Assembly: GCA_904380375.1 (NCBI GenBank)
Contig: CAJFID010000003.1
Span: 131,403-195,402 of the forward strand
Reading direction: 5' to 3'
Source of the DNA: Avimonas intestinalis
GTDB taxonomy: Bacteria; Bacillota; Clostridia; Oscillospirales; Acutalibacteraceae
Length of the DNA stretch: 64,000 nt
Shown here: piece by piece, positions 1-8,743 of the stretch
How the letters are laid out: every line of letters starts with the position of its first letter
How positions within the stretch are numbered: position 1 is the stretch's first letter
Position numbers and translations under genes: made by a program
Notes under the pieces: model-generated
Database searches by the model: none
What the model saw: only the letters and a program-made list of their open reading frames with translations
Told to the model about the DNA's origin: nothing

Positions 1-114
1 GCCGCCCCGCTGAAAGCGGCGGAGGACGCGGTCCTTGTTGATACGTCGGCCATGGACCTCCGCCAGGCGGTGGAGGCGATCAAGGCGGTTGTCCGAAAGG
101 CCCTGGCCGGCTAA
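1..114 (+). CDS. cmk: cytidylate kinase, C-terminal end (partial)
   Basis: The first 37 codons in frame 1 end at a TAA and read APLKAAEDAVLVDTSAMDL and onward. The pattern A-P-L-x-x-A-x-D-A-x-x-x-D-T-S is the usual C-terminal signature of bacterial CMP kinase, which phosphorylates CMP and dCMP. Only the last segment is present because the gene enters from the left edge. The order cmk-plsC-ispH-rpsA is common in Clostridia and supports the call. The identification rests on this short motif plus context. Confidence 0.8.
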   Translation, partial: AAPLKAAEDAVLVDTSAMDLRQAVEAIKAVVRKALAG

Positions 115-141
115 AACCTCCCGGAAAGGAAGATGGGTTCC

Positions 142-753
142 ATGCGATTGGCGCGTTTTTTGCTGACCTTTTTTAAGCCGCTGTTTTGGCTGCTGTTCCC
201 GTATAAGGTGATTGGCCGGGAAAATGTCCCGCCGGAGGGGGATCCCACGCCGCTCATGCTTTGCCCCAACCATATTTCGGATATTGACCCGGTGTTTGTC
301 CTGATGGCGATGAAGCGCCATGTGTATTATATGGCCAAGGCGGAGCTGTTCCGCAGCAAGCTGGCCGCCTGGTTTGTGGGCAAGAAATTCGGCGCCTTTC
401 CCGTCAAACGGGGAGCGGGGGACACCGGCGCGATTGATACCGCAAAGCAGATTGTGGAAAGCGGCAAGGTCCTGGGGATTTTCCCGGAGGGTACCCGCTC
501 CAAGGACGGCAAGCTCGGCCGGGCGAAGTCCGGCGCCGCCCTGGTGGCTTCCCAAACCGGCGCCTGCATTGTGCCGGTGGCCATCAAAACTAAGGGCCAG
601 AAGGTGCGGCTTTTCCGGCTCACCACCTTGGTGTTCGGCAATCCGCTTTCCCCGCAGGAGCTGCATCTTGACGATCCTGAGCATCCGGACCTCCGGTACG
701 CCTCGCGGTATCTGATGGAGCGGATTGCCCAGATGCTGGAGGAATCCCATTGA
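142..753 (+). CDS. plsC: 1-acyl-sn-glycerol-3-phosphate acyltransferase (PlsC family)
   Basis: This 203-residue membrane-associated acyltransferase would make phosphatidic acid by acylating position 2 of lysophosphatidate. The catalytic NHxxxxD box is visible as NHISDID, and the substrate-binding block appears as FPEGTRSKDGKLG. The N terminus has a hydrophobic stretch (LARFLLTFFKPLFWLLFPY) typical of the family. An ATG at 133 is in frame, but the ribosome binding site AAGGAAG at 126-132 touches it. The ATG at 142 has a 9-base spacing and is preferred. The stop overlaps the TTG start of ispH-rpsA, so the two are translationally coupled. Confidence 0.92.
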   Translation: MRLARFLLTFFKPLFWLLFPYKVIGRENVPPEGDPTPLMLCPNHISDIDPVFVLMAMKRHVYYMAKAELFRSKLAAWFVGKKFGAFPVKRGAGDTGAIDTAKQIVESGKVLGIFPEGTRSKDGKLGRAKSGAALVASQTGACIVPVAIKTKGQKVRLFRLTTLVFGNPLSPQELHLDDPEHPDLRYASRYLMERIAQMLEESH

Positions 754-2831
754 CCATTACCTTAGCTAAATCCGCCGGCTTCTGCTTTGGCGTCAACAAG
801 GCGGTGCAGACGGTAAATGAACTGCTGGAGCATGGGAAAACGGTATGCACCCTTGGCCCCATCATCCATAATCCCCAGGTGGTCAGCGAATTGGCCGGAC
901 GTGGCGTCACGATTGTTTCCAGCCCGGAGGAGGTCCCGGAAGGGGCCACGCTGGTGATTCGCTCTCACGGCGTTTCCCGCGTCGTTTACGACGAGCTGGA
1001 ACGCCTTGGGCGGAAATACTGCGACGCCACCTGCCCCTTCGTCGCCAAAATCCATCGGATCGTGGCGCAGGAATCGGCCAACGGAGCGTCCGTGGTCATT
1101 GCGGGGAACGAGGGCCATCCGGAGGTGACCGGGATCCGCGGGCATTGCCAAGGGCCGAGCTTTGTGATTTCCTCACCAGAAGATCTTGAAAATTTGCAGA
1201 AAAACAATATTATTTCTACAAATTCACCGGTTGTTATGGTGGCGCAAACCACCTTCAATATGGACATTTGGGAAAAATGCTCGGAAATCGCAAAAAAAGT
1301 CTATACAAACATCAAAATTTTTGATACAATATGTAATGCGACTTCTGAAAGGCAAAAGGAAGCCGCCGCATTGTCGCAGAAATGCGATATCATGGTGATT
1401 GTCGGCGGGCGTCAGAGCTCCAACACCGCAAAACTGCGCGATGTATGCTCAGCGCACTGCCCGACCGTGCTGATTGAAACCGCGGACGAGCTCTCGCCCG
1501 CGCTGCTTCGCAAGGCGCGGTCCATCGGCGTAACTGCCGGGGCATCTACTCCCGCCGATATTATAAAGGAGGTACTTTCAACCATGTCCGAAATTGTCAA
1601 CAGCAACGAAAACGAAGTCAAAGAAGTAGAAACCGCCGCGGCGGAGGAAACCACTGCCGAAACCGCGCCTGCCGCCGAACCGGAAACGCAAGAGGAGCCG
1701 GCGGCGGAAGCTGCTCCTGCGAAGTCGTTTGACGAAATGAGCTTTGAGGAGGCGCTTGAGGCTTCCCTGCAGAGCTTGAGTACGGATGAAAGGGTACGCG
1801 GCGTGGTTGTCGGTATTGCTCCGAATGAGGTGCAGGTAGAAGTGGTCGGCCGCAAGCAGACCGGGTATATCCCGGCCAATGAATTGTCCGCGGACCCGAA
1901 CGTGAACCCAGCCGACGTCGTAAAAGTGGGCGACGAGCTGGAGCTGCTGATCATGCGCACCAACGACCAGGAGGGCACCATTATGCTCTCCAAAAAGCGT
2001 GTTGACGCCATGAAGGGCTGGGATAAGGTTGTTGAGGCCGAAGAGAAGGGCGAGGTGCTTGAGGGCGTCGTTACCGATGTGATCAAGGGCGGCATCCTGG
2101 CCGTAACCAACGGCGTGCGCGTCTTTATCCCCGCGTCCCAGGCCTCTCTGACCCGTATGGAGGATCTGTCCCCCCTGCTCAAGCAGAATGTGCGCTTCAA
2201 GATCATTGAAACCAATAAGAACCGCCGCCGTGCGGTCGGTTCCATCCGCCAGGTCGCCCGCGACGAGCGCAAGGAGAAGGAAGCCGCGTTCTGGGCGCAG
2301 GCGGAGATTGGCCAGAAGTATACCGGCGTTGTCAAGTCGCTGACCTCTTACGGCGCGTTTGTGGATCTCGGCGGCGTGGACGGCATGATCCATATTTCCG
2401 AGCTTTCCTGGAAGCGGATCAAGCATCCTTCCGAGGTTGTCAATGTGGGCGATACGGTTGAGGTGTATATCAAGGATCTTGACCATGAAAAACACAAGAT
2501 TTCCCTCGGCTACAAAAAGGCGGAGGACAACCCCTGGGAAATCTTCAAGAACAATTATCCGGTCGGCTCCGTTGTCACTGCCAAGGTGGTCGGCATGACC
2601 AGCTTCGGGGCTTTCGCGCAGATTATCCCGGGCATTGACGGCCTGATCCACATTTCCCAGATTGCAGACCGCCGCATTGAGAAGCCGCAGGACGAACTGG
2701 AAATGGGCCAGGAGGTCCGGGTGAAGATCACGAATATTGACTTTGAGCACAAGCGCATCAGCCTGTCGATCCGCGCCCTCCTTGAAGAGGGGGAGAATGC
2801 GGCGGATGACGTTACGGACGGGGAGGAATAA
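750..2831 (+). CDS. ispH-rpsA: bifunctional HMBPP reductase / ribosomal protein S1 (IspH-RpsA fusion)
   Basis: The 693-residue protein has two parts. Residues 1 to about 280 are IspH, the [4Fe-4S] enzyme that makes IPP and DMAPP in the last step of the MEP pathway. Its cluster cysteines are seen in GFCFGV, CPFV and CNATSERQ. After an acidic Glu/Ala-rich linker come four S1 RNA-binding folds, starting near residues 346, 432, 520 and 605; the last two carry the YGAFVDLGG and FGAFAQI type motifs. The start is a TTG at 750 overlapping the plsC stop. Fusion of these two genes is known in Clostridia. An internal start at 1584 could also yield free S1 (see separate entry). Confidence 0.95.
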   Translation: MTITLAKSAGFCFGVNKAVQTVNELLEHGKTVCTLGPIIHNPQVVSELAGRGVTIVSSPEEVPEGATLVIRSHGVSRVVYDELERLGRKYCDATCPFVAKIHRIVAQESANGASVVIAGNEGHPEVTGIRGHCQGPSFVISSPEDLENLQKNNIISTNSPVVMVAQTTFNMDIWEKCSEIAKKVYTNIKIFDTICNATSERQKEAAALSQKCDIMVIVGGRQSSNTAKLRDVCSAHCPTVLIETADELSPALLRKARSIGVTAGASTPADIIKEVLSTMSEIVNSNENEVKEVETAAAEETTAETAPAAEPETQEEPAAEAAPAKSFDEMSFEEALEASLQSLSTDERVRGVVVGIAPNEVQVEVVGRKQTGYIPANELSADPNVNPADVVKVGDELELLIMRTNDQEGTIMLSKKRVDAMKGWDKVVEAEEKGEVLEGVVTDVIKGGILAVTNGVRVFIPASQASLTRMEDLSPLLKQNVRFKIIETNKNRRRAVGSIRQVARDERKEKEAAFWAQAEIGQKYTGVVKSLTSYGAFVDLGGVDGMIHISELSWKRIKHPSEVVNVGDTVEVYIKDLDHEKHKISLGYKKAEDNPWEIFKNNYPVGSVVTAKVVGMTSFGAFAQIIPGIDGLIHISQIADRRIEKPQDELEMGQEVRVKITNIDFEHKRISLSIRALLEEGENAADDVTDGEE
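1565..1586 (+). promoter_or_regulatory. internal Shine-Dalgarno and ATG for S1 alone
   Basis: AAAGGAGG at 1565-1572 lies 11 bases before an in-frame ATG at 1584, codon 279 of the fusion, exactly at the boundary between IspH and the S1 part. The peptide from here begins MSEIVNSNENE. This is a better ribosome binding site than the one for the upstream TTG. It suggests that S1 is also made separately and in larger amount than IspH, which is inference. Confidence 0.6.
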
Positions 2832-2898
2832 TCCCTTACCGCACGGCGGAACCGGTCGCGGCCGAAGGGCCGGCGGTTCCTAAGGTTTACTGAAAGGC

Positions 2899-2937
2899 GG
2901 GGCTATTGCAGAAAGAGTTTCTGCAATAGCCCCTTTT
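2899..2937 (+). terminator. intrinsic terminator after ispH-rpsA
   Basis: A perfect 16-bp stem (GGGGCTATTGCAGAAA and its complement) with a GAG loop is followed by TTTT. It closes the cmk-plsC-ispH-rpsA transcript. Confidence 0.92.
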
Positions 2938-3003
2938 CGTTCTGTGCAAGCCGTTGCTTGCCTTTGTTCATAATTTTTTTATTGTTCGGCCTGCGTTCGC
3001 GCC

Positions 3004-3032
3004 TTGCTGAACAAGGAAAAGGATGATATACT
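3004..3032 (+). promoter_or_regulatory. sigma-A type promoter for the 3128 gene
   Basis: TTGCTG at 3004 and TATACT at 3027 are separated by 17 bases. They lie about 95 bases before the gene and just after the preceding terminator. Confidence 0.6.
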
Positions 3033-3127
3033 AGATATACATTGCCAGACGGCGGGCGGCGTTGACCCGCTCTGCCGGGAGGCTTGGCAGGATACCCGGA
3101 AAAACAAGACAAAGGACGGAAAAGAGT

Positions 3128-4006
3128 ATGTCGGCACAGCCTAATCTGCGGACCGCCAATATTAAAATGGCGGTAAATGTCTTTTTTCGCACGGTTTTCT
3201 CCGCTATTATGGCCATGATCCTGTATATGTCGCTGATGATGATTGTCACAGGGCTTTCGACAGAGACCATCGGCGAACGCCTGGTTGAATACGACGAGGA
3301 AGCCGGGACGACGACGATCCTGTCGGAGATCTATTATGATGAAACCACAACGGCGCCGTCCACTACCCAGACGACGACCGCGTCTACCCGGGCGGAGGGC
3401 GGCGGAGCTGTCTCCACCGGGACGGGGGAGTCCAGCGGGGAGGCGACGGACACCGCGACGACCTCGGCTGCGACGACCACCACCCTGCCTTCGAATCAGC
3501 AGTGGCAGGCGATCCGTTCCGACGTCCCGGCAGGCGCGCAGCTGGCCTTTGACATCGTTGCGCAGATCCTGATGTTTATCCTTTTGGCGGCGCTGCCCTA
3601 TTCCAAGCTTTGGATGCAGGGCGACAAGGATAGCAATATGGTGCAGTTCGGCCATATGCAGGAGGATAAGTTCCGCGGCTTGAAGGTCGGCTTGATGGCG
3701 GGGATCCCTTCCTATCTTGTCTATATAATGCTCATACTCAGCAAGCTGGGGCTGGTCTATCCGGAATTTATCTTTATCTACCGGCTGCTGAACTTCTCGT
3801 TCCTGCCGCTGATGAACCGGCTGACCGGCACGGCGGTCCAGACAACCCTGGACGTGTCCTGGCCGGCAATCCTCGCGTTGGTGCTGACCGTTGTGGCGGT
3901 CCCGATTATCTGCTGGCTGGGTTATCTGCTGGGATATAAGCACATTTCCCTGTCCGAAAAATTCGTTTATGTGAACCCGCAGAAGAAAAAGAAGAGGCGC
4001 CGCTAA
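3128..4006 (+). CDS. unrecognised membrane protein with a Thr-rich external loop
   Basis: I do not recognise the family. The 292-residue protein has a hydrophobic segment near residues 18-42 and three more in the C-terminal half (around LAFDIVAQILMFILLAALPY, GIPSYLVYIMLILSKLGLVY and PAILALVLTVVAVPIICWLGY). Between the first and second segments is a low-complexity loop of about 60 residues rich in Thr, Ser and Ala with TTT runs, likely exposed or glycosylatable. The C terminus is basic (KKKKRRR). The ATG at 3128 follows AAAGGACGG; an upstream in-frame TTG at 3062 lacks a ribosome binding site. It has its own promoter and sits before an amidase gene, so a cell-envelope role is possible but unproven. 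Confidence 0.75.
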   Translation: MSAQPNLRTANIKMAVNVFFRTVFSAIMAMILYMSLMMIVTGLSTETIGERLVEYDEEAGTTTILSEIYYDETTTAPSTTQTTTASTRAEGGGAVSTGTGESSGEATDTATTSAATTTTLPSNQQWQAIRSDVPAGAQLAFDIVAQILMFILLAALPYSKLWMQGDKDSNMVQFGHMQEDKFRGLKVGLMAGIPSYLVYIMLILSKLGLVYPEFIFIYRLLNFSFLPLMNRLTGTAVQTTLDVSWPAILALVLTVVAVPIICWLGYLLGYKHISLSEKFVYVNPQKKKKRRR

Positions 4007-4059
4007 TTCGGTGCGTATGATTTTGCCGCCCCGTTCATACGTTGTACGGGGTGGTATCT

Positions 4060-4788
4060 TTGAAAAGACAAATGCGGCGCCGGGCTTGGCGCGAACCGGT
4101 CCTAAAAACCTTGCTGGTCCTATGCTGCATCCTTGCGGCTGTCTATGCGGCGGTGCAGATTGCCCGCCTGGCGGGCGCCCCGGTGTTCCGTGGCACCGCT
4201 GCCGGGGCGGAAGGCGTCATCCTGATTGATCCGGGGCACGGCGGGATGGACGGCGGCGCTTCCGCGGCGGATGAGACGCTGGAAAAGGACATCAATCTTG
4301 AAATCGCACTTCCTCTGGCGGATATGCTCCGTTTTTTGGGATATCCGGTAGAGTTGACCCGCGAGAGCGATGTCTCCATCCACGACGCAGAGGCCGATAC
4401 GATCCGTGATCAGAAGGTGAGCGACCTGAAAAACCGGCTGGGCATGGTGAATGCAAGTCGGCTGACTATCAGCATCCATCAAAATCAGTTTGACCAAACG
4501 CAGTATTCCGGCACGCAGATCTTCTATGGGACGGGCAGCGGGGAAAGCGCCGTCCTGGCGGACTCCATCCGCGAGGCGGTTGTCGGCTTGCTGCAGCCCG
4601 AGAATACGCGGGAGCTGAAACAGGGCAGTAAGGACATTTATCTCCTGCACAACGCTACGGCGCCGATCGTCCTGGTAGAATGCGGCTTTCTTTCCAATAC
4701 GGCGGAGCTGCAAAAGCTGAAGGATCCCAGCTACCGGCAGGATATGGCCTTTGCCATCGCCTGCGGACTGCTGCGCTATGAGGCTTAG
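4060..4788 (+). CDS. N-acetylmuramoyl-L-alanine amidase, CwlD-like (Amidase_3)
   Basis: This zinc amidase would cleave the bond between MurNAc and the peptide in peptidoglycan. Family motifs are visible: IDPGHGGMDGGAS with the first zinc histidine, a conserved Glu in the ETLEKDINLEIA stretch, SIHQNQF with a second histidine, and VECGFLSN with the catalytic Glu near the C terminus. A hydrophobic segment near the N terminus (LLVLCCILAAVYAAV) is a membrane anchor or signal. The 242-residue length fits spore-cortex CwlD. The start is uncertain: TTG 4060 sits about 5 bases after GGGGTGG, and the next in-frame ATG is at 4072. In B. subtilis CwlD makes muramic lactam; the same role here is inference. 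Confidence 0.85.
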   Translation: MKRQMRRRAWREPVLKTLLVLCCILAAVYAAVQIARLAGAPVFRGTAAGAEGVILIDPGHGGMDGGASAADETLEKDINLEIALPLADMLRFLGYPVELTRESDVSIHDAEADTIRDQKVSDLKNRLGMVNASRLTISIHQNQFDQTQYSGTQIFYGTGSGESAVLADSIREAVVGLLQPENTRELKQGSKDIYLLHNATAPIVLVECGFLSNTAELQKLKDPSYRQDMAFAIACGLLRYEA

Positions 4789-4851
4789 CGGGGTGCCTCG
4801 TAAGGCTGCGGACGGATTGTGCGCCGGATGAACAATAAAGGAAGAGAAAAC

Positions 4852-6213
4852 ATGCCTGCAAAAAGCAAAACGGTTTATCTGTGTTCCCAATGCGGCTTTG
4901 AATCGCCGAAATGGTATGGAAAATGCCCGTCCTGCGGGGAATGGAACACGCTGAACGAGGAATTCCGCGCGCCGGAAAAGCCGGCTGCCGGGGGCGGGAG
5001 GCCGTTGTCCAGCAGCGCTGCCCAAAAGATCGGCAGCATCAATCCGCAGGGGGAAAATCGCTGCAAAACCGGCCTGAAGGAGTTGGACCGGGTGCTGGGC
5101 GGCGGCATTGTCCATGGGGCGCTGATGCTGATCGGCGGCGATCCCGGCATTGGGAAATCCACCCTGCTGCTCCAGATCTGCCAGCATCTGGGCCAGGCGA
5201 TGAAGATCCTCTACGTTTCCGGCGAAGAATCGGAACGGCAGATCAAGCTCCGCGCCGACCGGCTGGGGGTGGACAGCGACAATCTCTATGTCCTGTGCGA
5301 AAACGATATGGACACGGTGCTGGAGCATTTTTCTTTGGACGCGCCCGATTTGGTTATCGTTGATTCGATCCAGACGATGAACCTGGCCGCTGTCGCTTCC
5401 TCTTCGGGGAGTGTTTCCCAGGTGAGGGAATGCACCAACGCGATCATGCGGGCGGCGAAGGGGGCCGATATCCCGGTGTTTATCGTCGGACACGTCAACA
5501 AGGACGGGGCGATTGCCGGGCCGAAGGTCATGGAGCATATTGTCGACTGCGTCCTGTATTTTGAAGGGGATCGAAACACCAGCTACCGGATCCTGCGCTG
5601 TGTGAAAAACCGGTACGGCTCCACCAATGAGATCGGCGTTTTTGAAATGCGGGACCGGGGCCTTTTTGAGGTGGAAAACGCTTCAAAAATGCTGCTGGAA
5701 GGCCGGCCTACCAATGTCAGCGGCACCTGCGTCGCCTGCATTATGGAAGGGACCAGGCCGCTTTTGGCGGAGGTCCAGGGGCTGGTTTCCCCCACCGGCT
5801 TCGGCAATCCCCGCCGGATGACGACCGGTTTTGACTACAACCGTTTGTCCCTGCTGCTGGCGGTGCTTGAAAAGCGGGGCGGCTACTTTTTCTCCAACCT
5901 TGACGCGTATGTCAATGTGGTGGGAGGGCTGCGGCTGGATGAGCCGGCCGCCGACCTTCCGGTAGCGCTGTCCCTGGTTTCCAGCCTGAAGGATACGGCG
6001 CTTGGCGACGACGTGGTCGCCTTTGGAGAGATCGGGCTGGCAGGGGAGATCCGCTCGGTCTCCAACGCGGAAAGCCGTATTAATGAGGCGGTAAGGCTGG
6101 GATTTCGAAGGATCGTGCTTCCTCACCACAACCTGCGCACGTTATCCAAGCGCAGCGACGTGGAGCTTATCGGGGTGAAAACGCTGCGGGATGCTTACGG
6201 GGCGCTGGCTTAG
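4852..6213 (+). CDS. radA: DNA repair protein RadA (Sms)
   Basis: RadA is a RecA-like ATPase that helps process branched recombination intermediates. All family marks are present in order: an N-terminal four-cysteine zinc finger (CSQCGFESPKWYGKCPSC), Walker A GGDPGIGKST, a Walker B like LVIVDSIQT, the KNRYGSTNEIG motif (KNRFG class) and a C-terminal Lon-protease-like domain. Length is 453 residues, normal for the family. The ATG at 4852 has AAAGGAAG 7 bases upstream; earlier in-frame ATGs lack this. It follows the amidase by about 60 bases and may share its transcript. Confidence 0.96.
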   Translation: MPAKSKTVYLCSQCGFESPKWYGKCPSCGEWNTLNEEFRAPEKPAAGGGRPLSSSAAQKIGSINPQGENRCKTGLKELDRVLGGGIVHGALMLIGGDPGIGKSTLLLQICQHLGQAMKILYVSGEESERQIKLRADRLGVDSDNLYVLCENDMDTVLEHFSLDAPDLVIVDSIQTMNLAAVASSSGSVSQVRECTNAIMRAAKGADIPVFIVGHVNKDGAIAGPKVMEHIVDCVLYFEGDRNTSYRILRCVKNRYGSTNEIGVFEMRDRGLFEVENASKMLLEGRPTNVSGTCVACIMEGTRPLLAEVQGLVSPTGFGNPRRMTTGFDYNRLSLLLAVLEKRGGYFFSNLDAYVNVVGGLRLDEPAADLPVALSLVSSLKDTALGDDVVAFGEIGLAGEIRSVSNAESRINEAVRLGFRRIVLPHHNLRTLSKRSDVELIGVKTLRDAYGALA

Positions 6214-6285
6214 GCGCTCTCCCGGGTCATAGGCCTTCCGGGTCGGCGACGGACGGATTCAAACGGGTTTGCAGGAATTTTTGAA

Positions 6286-6316
6286 AAACGGCGCTTTTGG
6301 CGCCGTTTCATTTTTT
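6286..6316 (+). terminator. intrinsic terminator after radA
   Basis: The stem AAACGGCGC / GCGCCGTTT with a short loop is followed by CATTTTTT. Confidence 0.85.
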
Positions 6317-6431
6317 ATGAAAGATTGATTGTGACCGGACGATTGGCGAAAAATAGAGAACATATTTCGTGCTTTCCTTCGCAGAATAAAGGCGTGATTT
6401 TTGTGCTTGAAAGGCGTGGGGTGGGTATGAA

Positions 6432-7391
6432 ATGGGTATGAAAAAAAGGTATACGCTGCTTTTTTCACTGACGCTGCTGGCAATCGCGGGCATCCTCCTG
6501 TCCAAGCCCTTGCTTCAGCGAAGTATACCCTCTGTTTCCATATATACCGTAGAAGCCCGTTCTGCGCAGGATACCGTTACCTGCACCGGCCGGATTGAGG
6601 CGGCGGACAGCGAAGAGGTCTACGCGGATATCTCCTGTATTGCCGCCACCGTACCGGTCCAGGCGGGGCAGGAGGTAAAACGGGGGGACATCCTTTTCAC
6701 CGTTGACGTGGAGGCGACCAAGGAGGTGATCGCCGCCGCGGCCGGCGTCTCCCCTTCGCTGGTGCCGGAACAGCAGATCGTGAAAAGCGTGAGCGCGCCG
6801 GTTGACGGCGTTATCCGCTCGCTCAACGTCGCCGAGGGAGAGGCGGTTGATACCGAAACGCCCTGTGTTGTGATTTCCTCAAGCGACGCCCTGCAGGTAA
6901 AGATCACGATCCCGGAAGGCAAGCTCAAGGAGGTAGAGGTAGGGCAGTCCGTCCTGGTCAGCGGCGTCGCCTTTCAAAAAGAGGGATACGCGGGCACGCT
7001 GACCTATATTTCCCCTTCGGCTCGGCAGCAGTATTCCGGGACTAGCAGCGAAACGGTGGTTGACGCCGTCGTCACCCTGTCTGAAAGGGACGATTCCTTA
7101 AAGCCGGGGCTGTCGGCTAAATCCCAAATCCTTGTTGAGAGCGCGCAGGACCGTATCGTCCTGCCGTACGAATATGTGCAGCAGGATGAGGAGAACCGGG
7201 AATACGTTTACCTTTATCAAAACGGGAGGGCCGTCAAGCGGATTGTCCAGACCGGCAGGGAATGGAACGACGGCTTTGAGATAGAAACAGGCCTGTCTAT
7301 CGGGGACCGAGTCATCCAGGAACCTTCCGCCGTTGAAAAGGACGGCTGCCGTGTAGCGGTGGCGGCGCAGCCGGGGGAGGGGCAGGAATGA
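6432..7391 (+). CDS. HlyD/MacA-type membrane fusion protein, export periphery subunit
   Basis: This 319-residue adaptor has an N-terminal membrane anchor (LLFSLTLLAIAGILLSKP) followed by the biotinyl-lipoyl fold typical of MacA-like proteins, in two halves: around VPVQAGQEVKRGDILFTVD, and around APVDGVIRSLNVAEGEAVD. A beta-barrel region and a C-terminal domain with VQTGREWNDGFEIETGLSIGDRVI follow. It would connect to the FtsX-like permease encoded next, with which it overlaps by ATGA. ATGs at 6432 and 6438 are both possible starts. No coiled-coil hairpin is present, as is usual in Gram-positive versions. Confidence 0.85.
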   Translation: MGMKKRYTLLFSLTLLAIAGILLSKPLLQRSIPSVSIYTVEARSAQDTVTCTGRIEAADSEEVYADISCIAATVPVQAGQEVKRGDILFTVDVEATKEVIAAAAGVSPSLVPEQQIVKSVSAPVDGVIRSLNVAEGEAVDTETPCVVISSSDALQVKITIPEGKLKEVEVGQSVLVSGVAFQKEGYAGTLTYISPSARQQYSGTSSETVVDAVVTLSERDDSLKPGLSAKSQILVESAQDRIVLPYEYVQQDEENREYVYLYQNGRAVKRIVQTGREWNDGFEIETGLSIGDRVIQEPSAVEKDGCRVAVAAQPGEGQE

Positions 7392-8581
7392 AGGATATTG
7401 TTGTCTGCGCCCTAAAAAACCTCTCGCGAAAGCGTGTGCGTACCCTGCTCACCATGGCTAGCATTACCATCGGGGTGATGCTGGTGGTCGTTGTCTCCCT
7501 GATCGGCTCCGCCGGAAAAGCCGCCGTGAATAACGAGCTGGAAAGCCTGGGGATCAGCGGCCTTTCAATCACGGCCAACACTTCCCTGCAGGAGGGGGGC
7601 CAGGCCGGCCTTTCGGAGGAAAGCCTCCGCCTGATCCGCAGTACCAGCGATGTCGTAACGGCAATGCCCTTGGTGATCGAATATTCCACCTCCTATCTAA
7701 GGGACACGCAGAGCAGCACCCTGATCTGCGGGATTGATGCGGGGGCAAAGCAGGCAATTTCCTTAAGCCTGAAATACGGGCGGCTGATCTCCAGGGGGGA
7801 CGTGCAATCCGCCTCGCTGGTCTGCGTTGTGGACGAGCTGCTGGCCAAAGAGGCCTACGGCAGGGAGAATATCACCGGGAAGACCATCCGGCTGGAGATT
7901 GGCAGCGTGCAGGAGGAATTTACCATCGTAGGCATTGCCGAAGCGGGAAGCGCCCTGCTCCAAAGCCTGGGGGAGTTTATCCCCAGCATGGTTTACATCC
8001 CCTACAGCACCCTGCAGGCTCTCACCGGCCGGAGTACCTTTGATCAGGTGGCGGTGCGGGTGGACGCTTCGGCGGACGTTTCCGCGACCGAGGAGAAGAT
8101 CCTCAGCCGCTTGGAACACGCGGCCGATACACAGGGGCTGTACCGCACCGACAATCTGGCCACCCAACGCGACCGGCTGGGGAATCTGCTTGATATTGTG
8201 AGCCTGGTCCTCACGGTGATCAGCGGCATTTCCTTGGTGGTTTCCGGGCTGGGCATCATGACGATTATGCTGGTATCCGTCGGCGAACGCACCAAGGAAA
8301 TCGGGATCAAAAAGGCGATCGGTGCGTCCCGGGGGCGCATCCTGTGGGAATTTCTGGCGGAAGCCGTGGGGATTTCCCTGCTGGGCAGCCTGGCGGGGGT
8401 TGCTATAGGCGGAGGGGCCGGCTGGCTTGGCCTGCGCGCCTTTGGCCTGGAGGTTTCCTTCTCTTGGGCGGGGCTTAGCCTGCTTGTCCTGTTTTCCGTC
8501 CTGCTGGGGGCGGTTTTCGGGGTCTATCCGGCGGTAAAGGCCGCCCGCCTGAAGCCGGTGGATGCGCTGCGTCAGGAATAA
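7388..8581 (+). CDS. MacB-type ABC transporter permease (FtsX domain)
   Basis: The 397-residue protein has the MacB layout: a first membrane segment near residues 22-45 (LLTMASITIGVMLVVVVSLIG), a large extracytoplasmic MacB_PCD domain, then three membrane segments in a C-terminal FtsX domain. The FtsX part contains the motif VGERTKEIGIKKAIGASRGRIL, the usual cytoplasmic loop that contacts the ATPase. It is coupled to the upstream adaptor by a 4-base overlap. No ATP-binding subunit is encoded next to the pair, so the ATPase must come from elsewhere. The substrate is unknown. Confidence 0.88.
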   Translation: MKDIVVCALKNLSRKRVRTLLTMASITIGVMLVVVVSLIGSAGKAAVNNELESLGISGLSITANTSLQEGGQAGLSEESLRLIRSTSDVVTAMPLVIEYSTSYLRDTQSSTLICGIDAGAKQAISLSLKYGRLISRGDVQSASLVCVVDELLAKEAYGRENITGKTIRLEIGSVQEEFTIVGIAEAGSALLQSLGEFIPSMVYIPYSTLQALTGRSTFDQVAVRVDASADVSATEEKILSRLEHAADTQGLYRTDNLATQRDRLGNLLDIVSLVLTVISGISLVVSGLGIMTIMLVSVGERTKEIGIKKAIGASRGRILWEFLAEAVGISLLGSLAGVAIGGGAGWLGLRAFGLEVSFSWAGLSLLVLFSVLLGAVFGVYPAVKAARLKPVDALRQE

Positions 8582-8653
8582 GGAAAGCAAGAGAGGGCGG
8601 CAGAAAAAGCGGCTCCATAGGCGGGCTTGCCCATCCAGGACAAATTCAGAAAA

Positions 8654-8690
8654 AAGCGGGGATTTCTTAAGAAATCCCCGCTTGCGCTTT
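8654..8690. terminator. 30-bp perfect palindrome, likely terminator
   Basis: Positions 8654-8683 form a perfect palindrome with 15-base arms (AAGCGGGGATTTCTT and its complement) and no loop. Downstream sequence is GCGCTTTTCCG, only moderately T-rich. It lies just after the permease gene. Confidence 0.7.
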
Positions 8691-8743
8691 TCCGTTTTCT
8701 CCTGTACCATAAAAGCACGGTGTTTTCCCGTCAGGGAAAGGGG

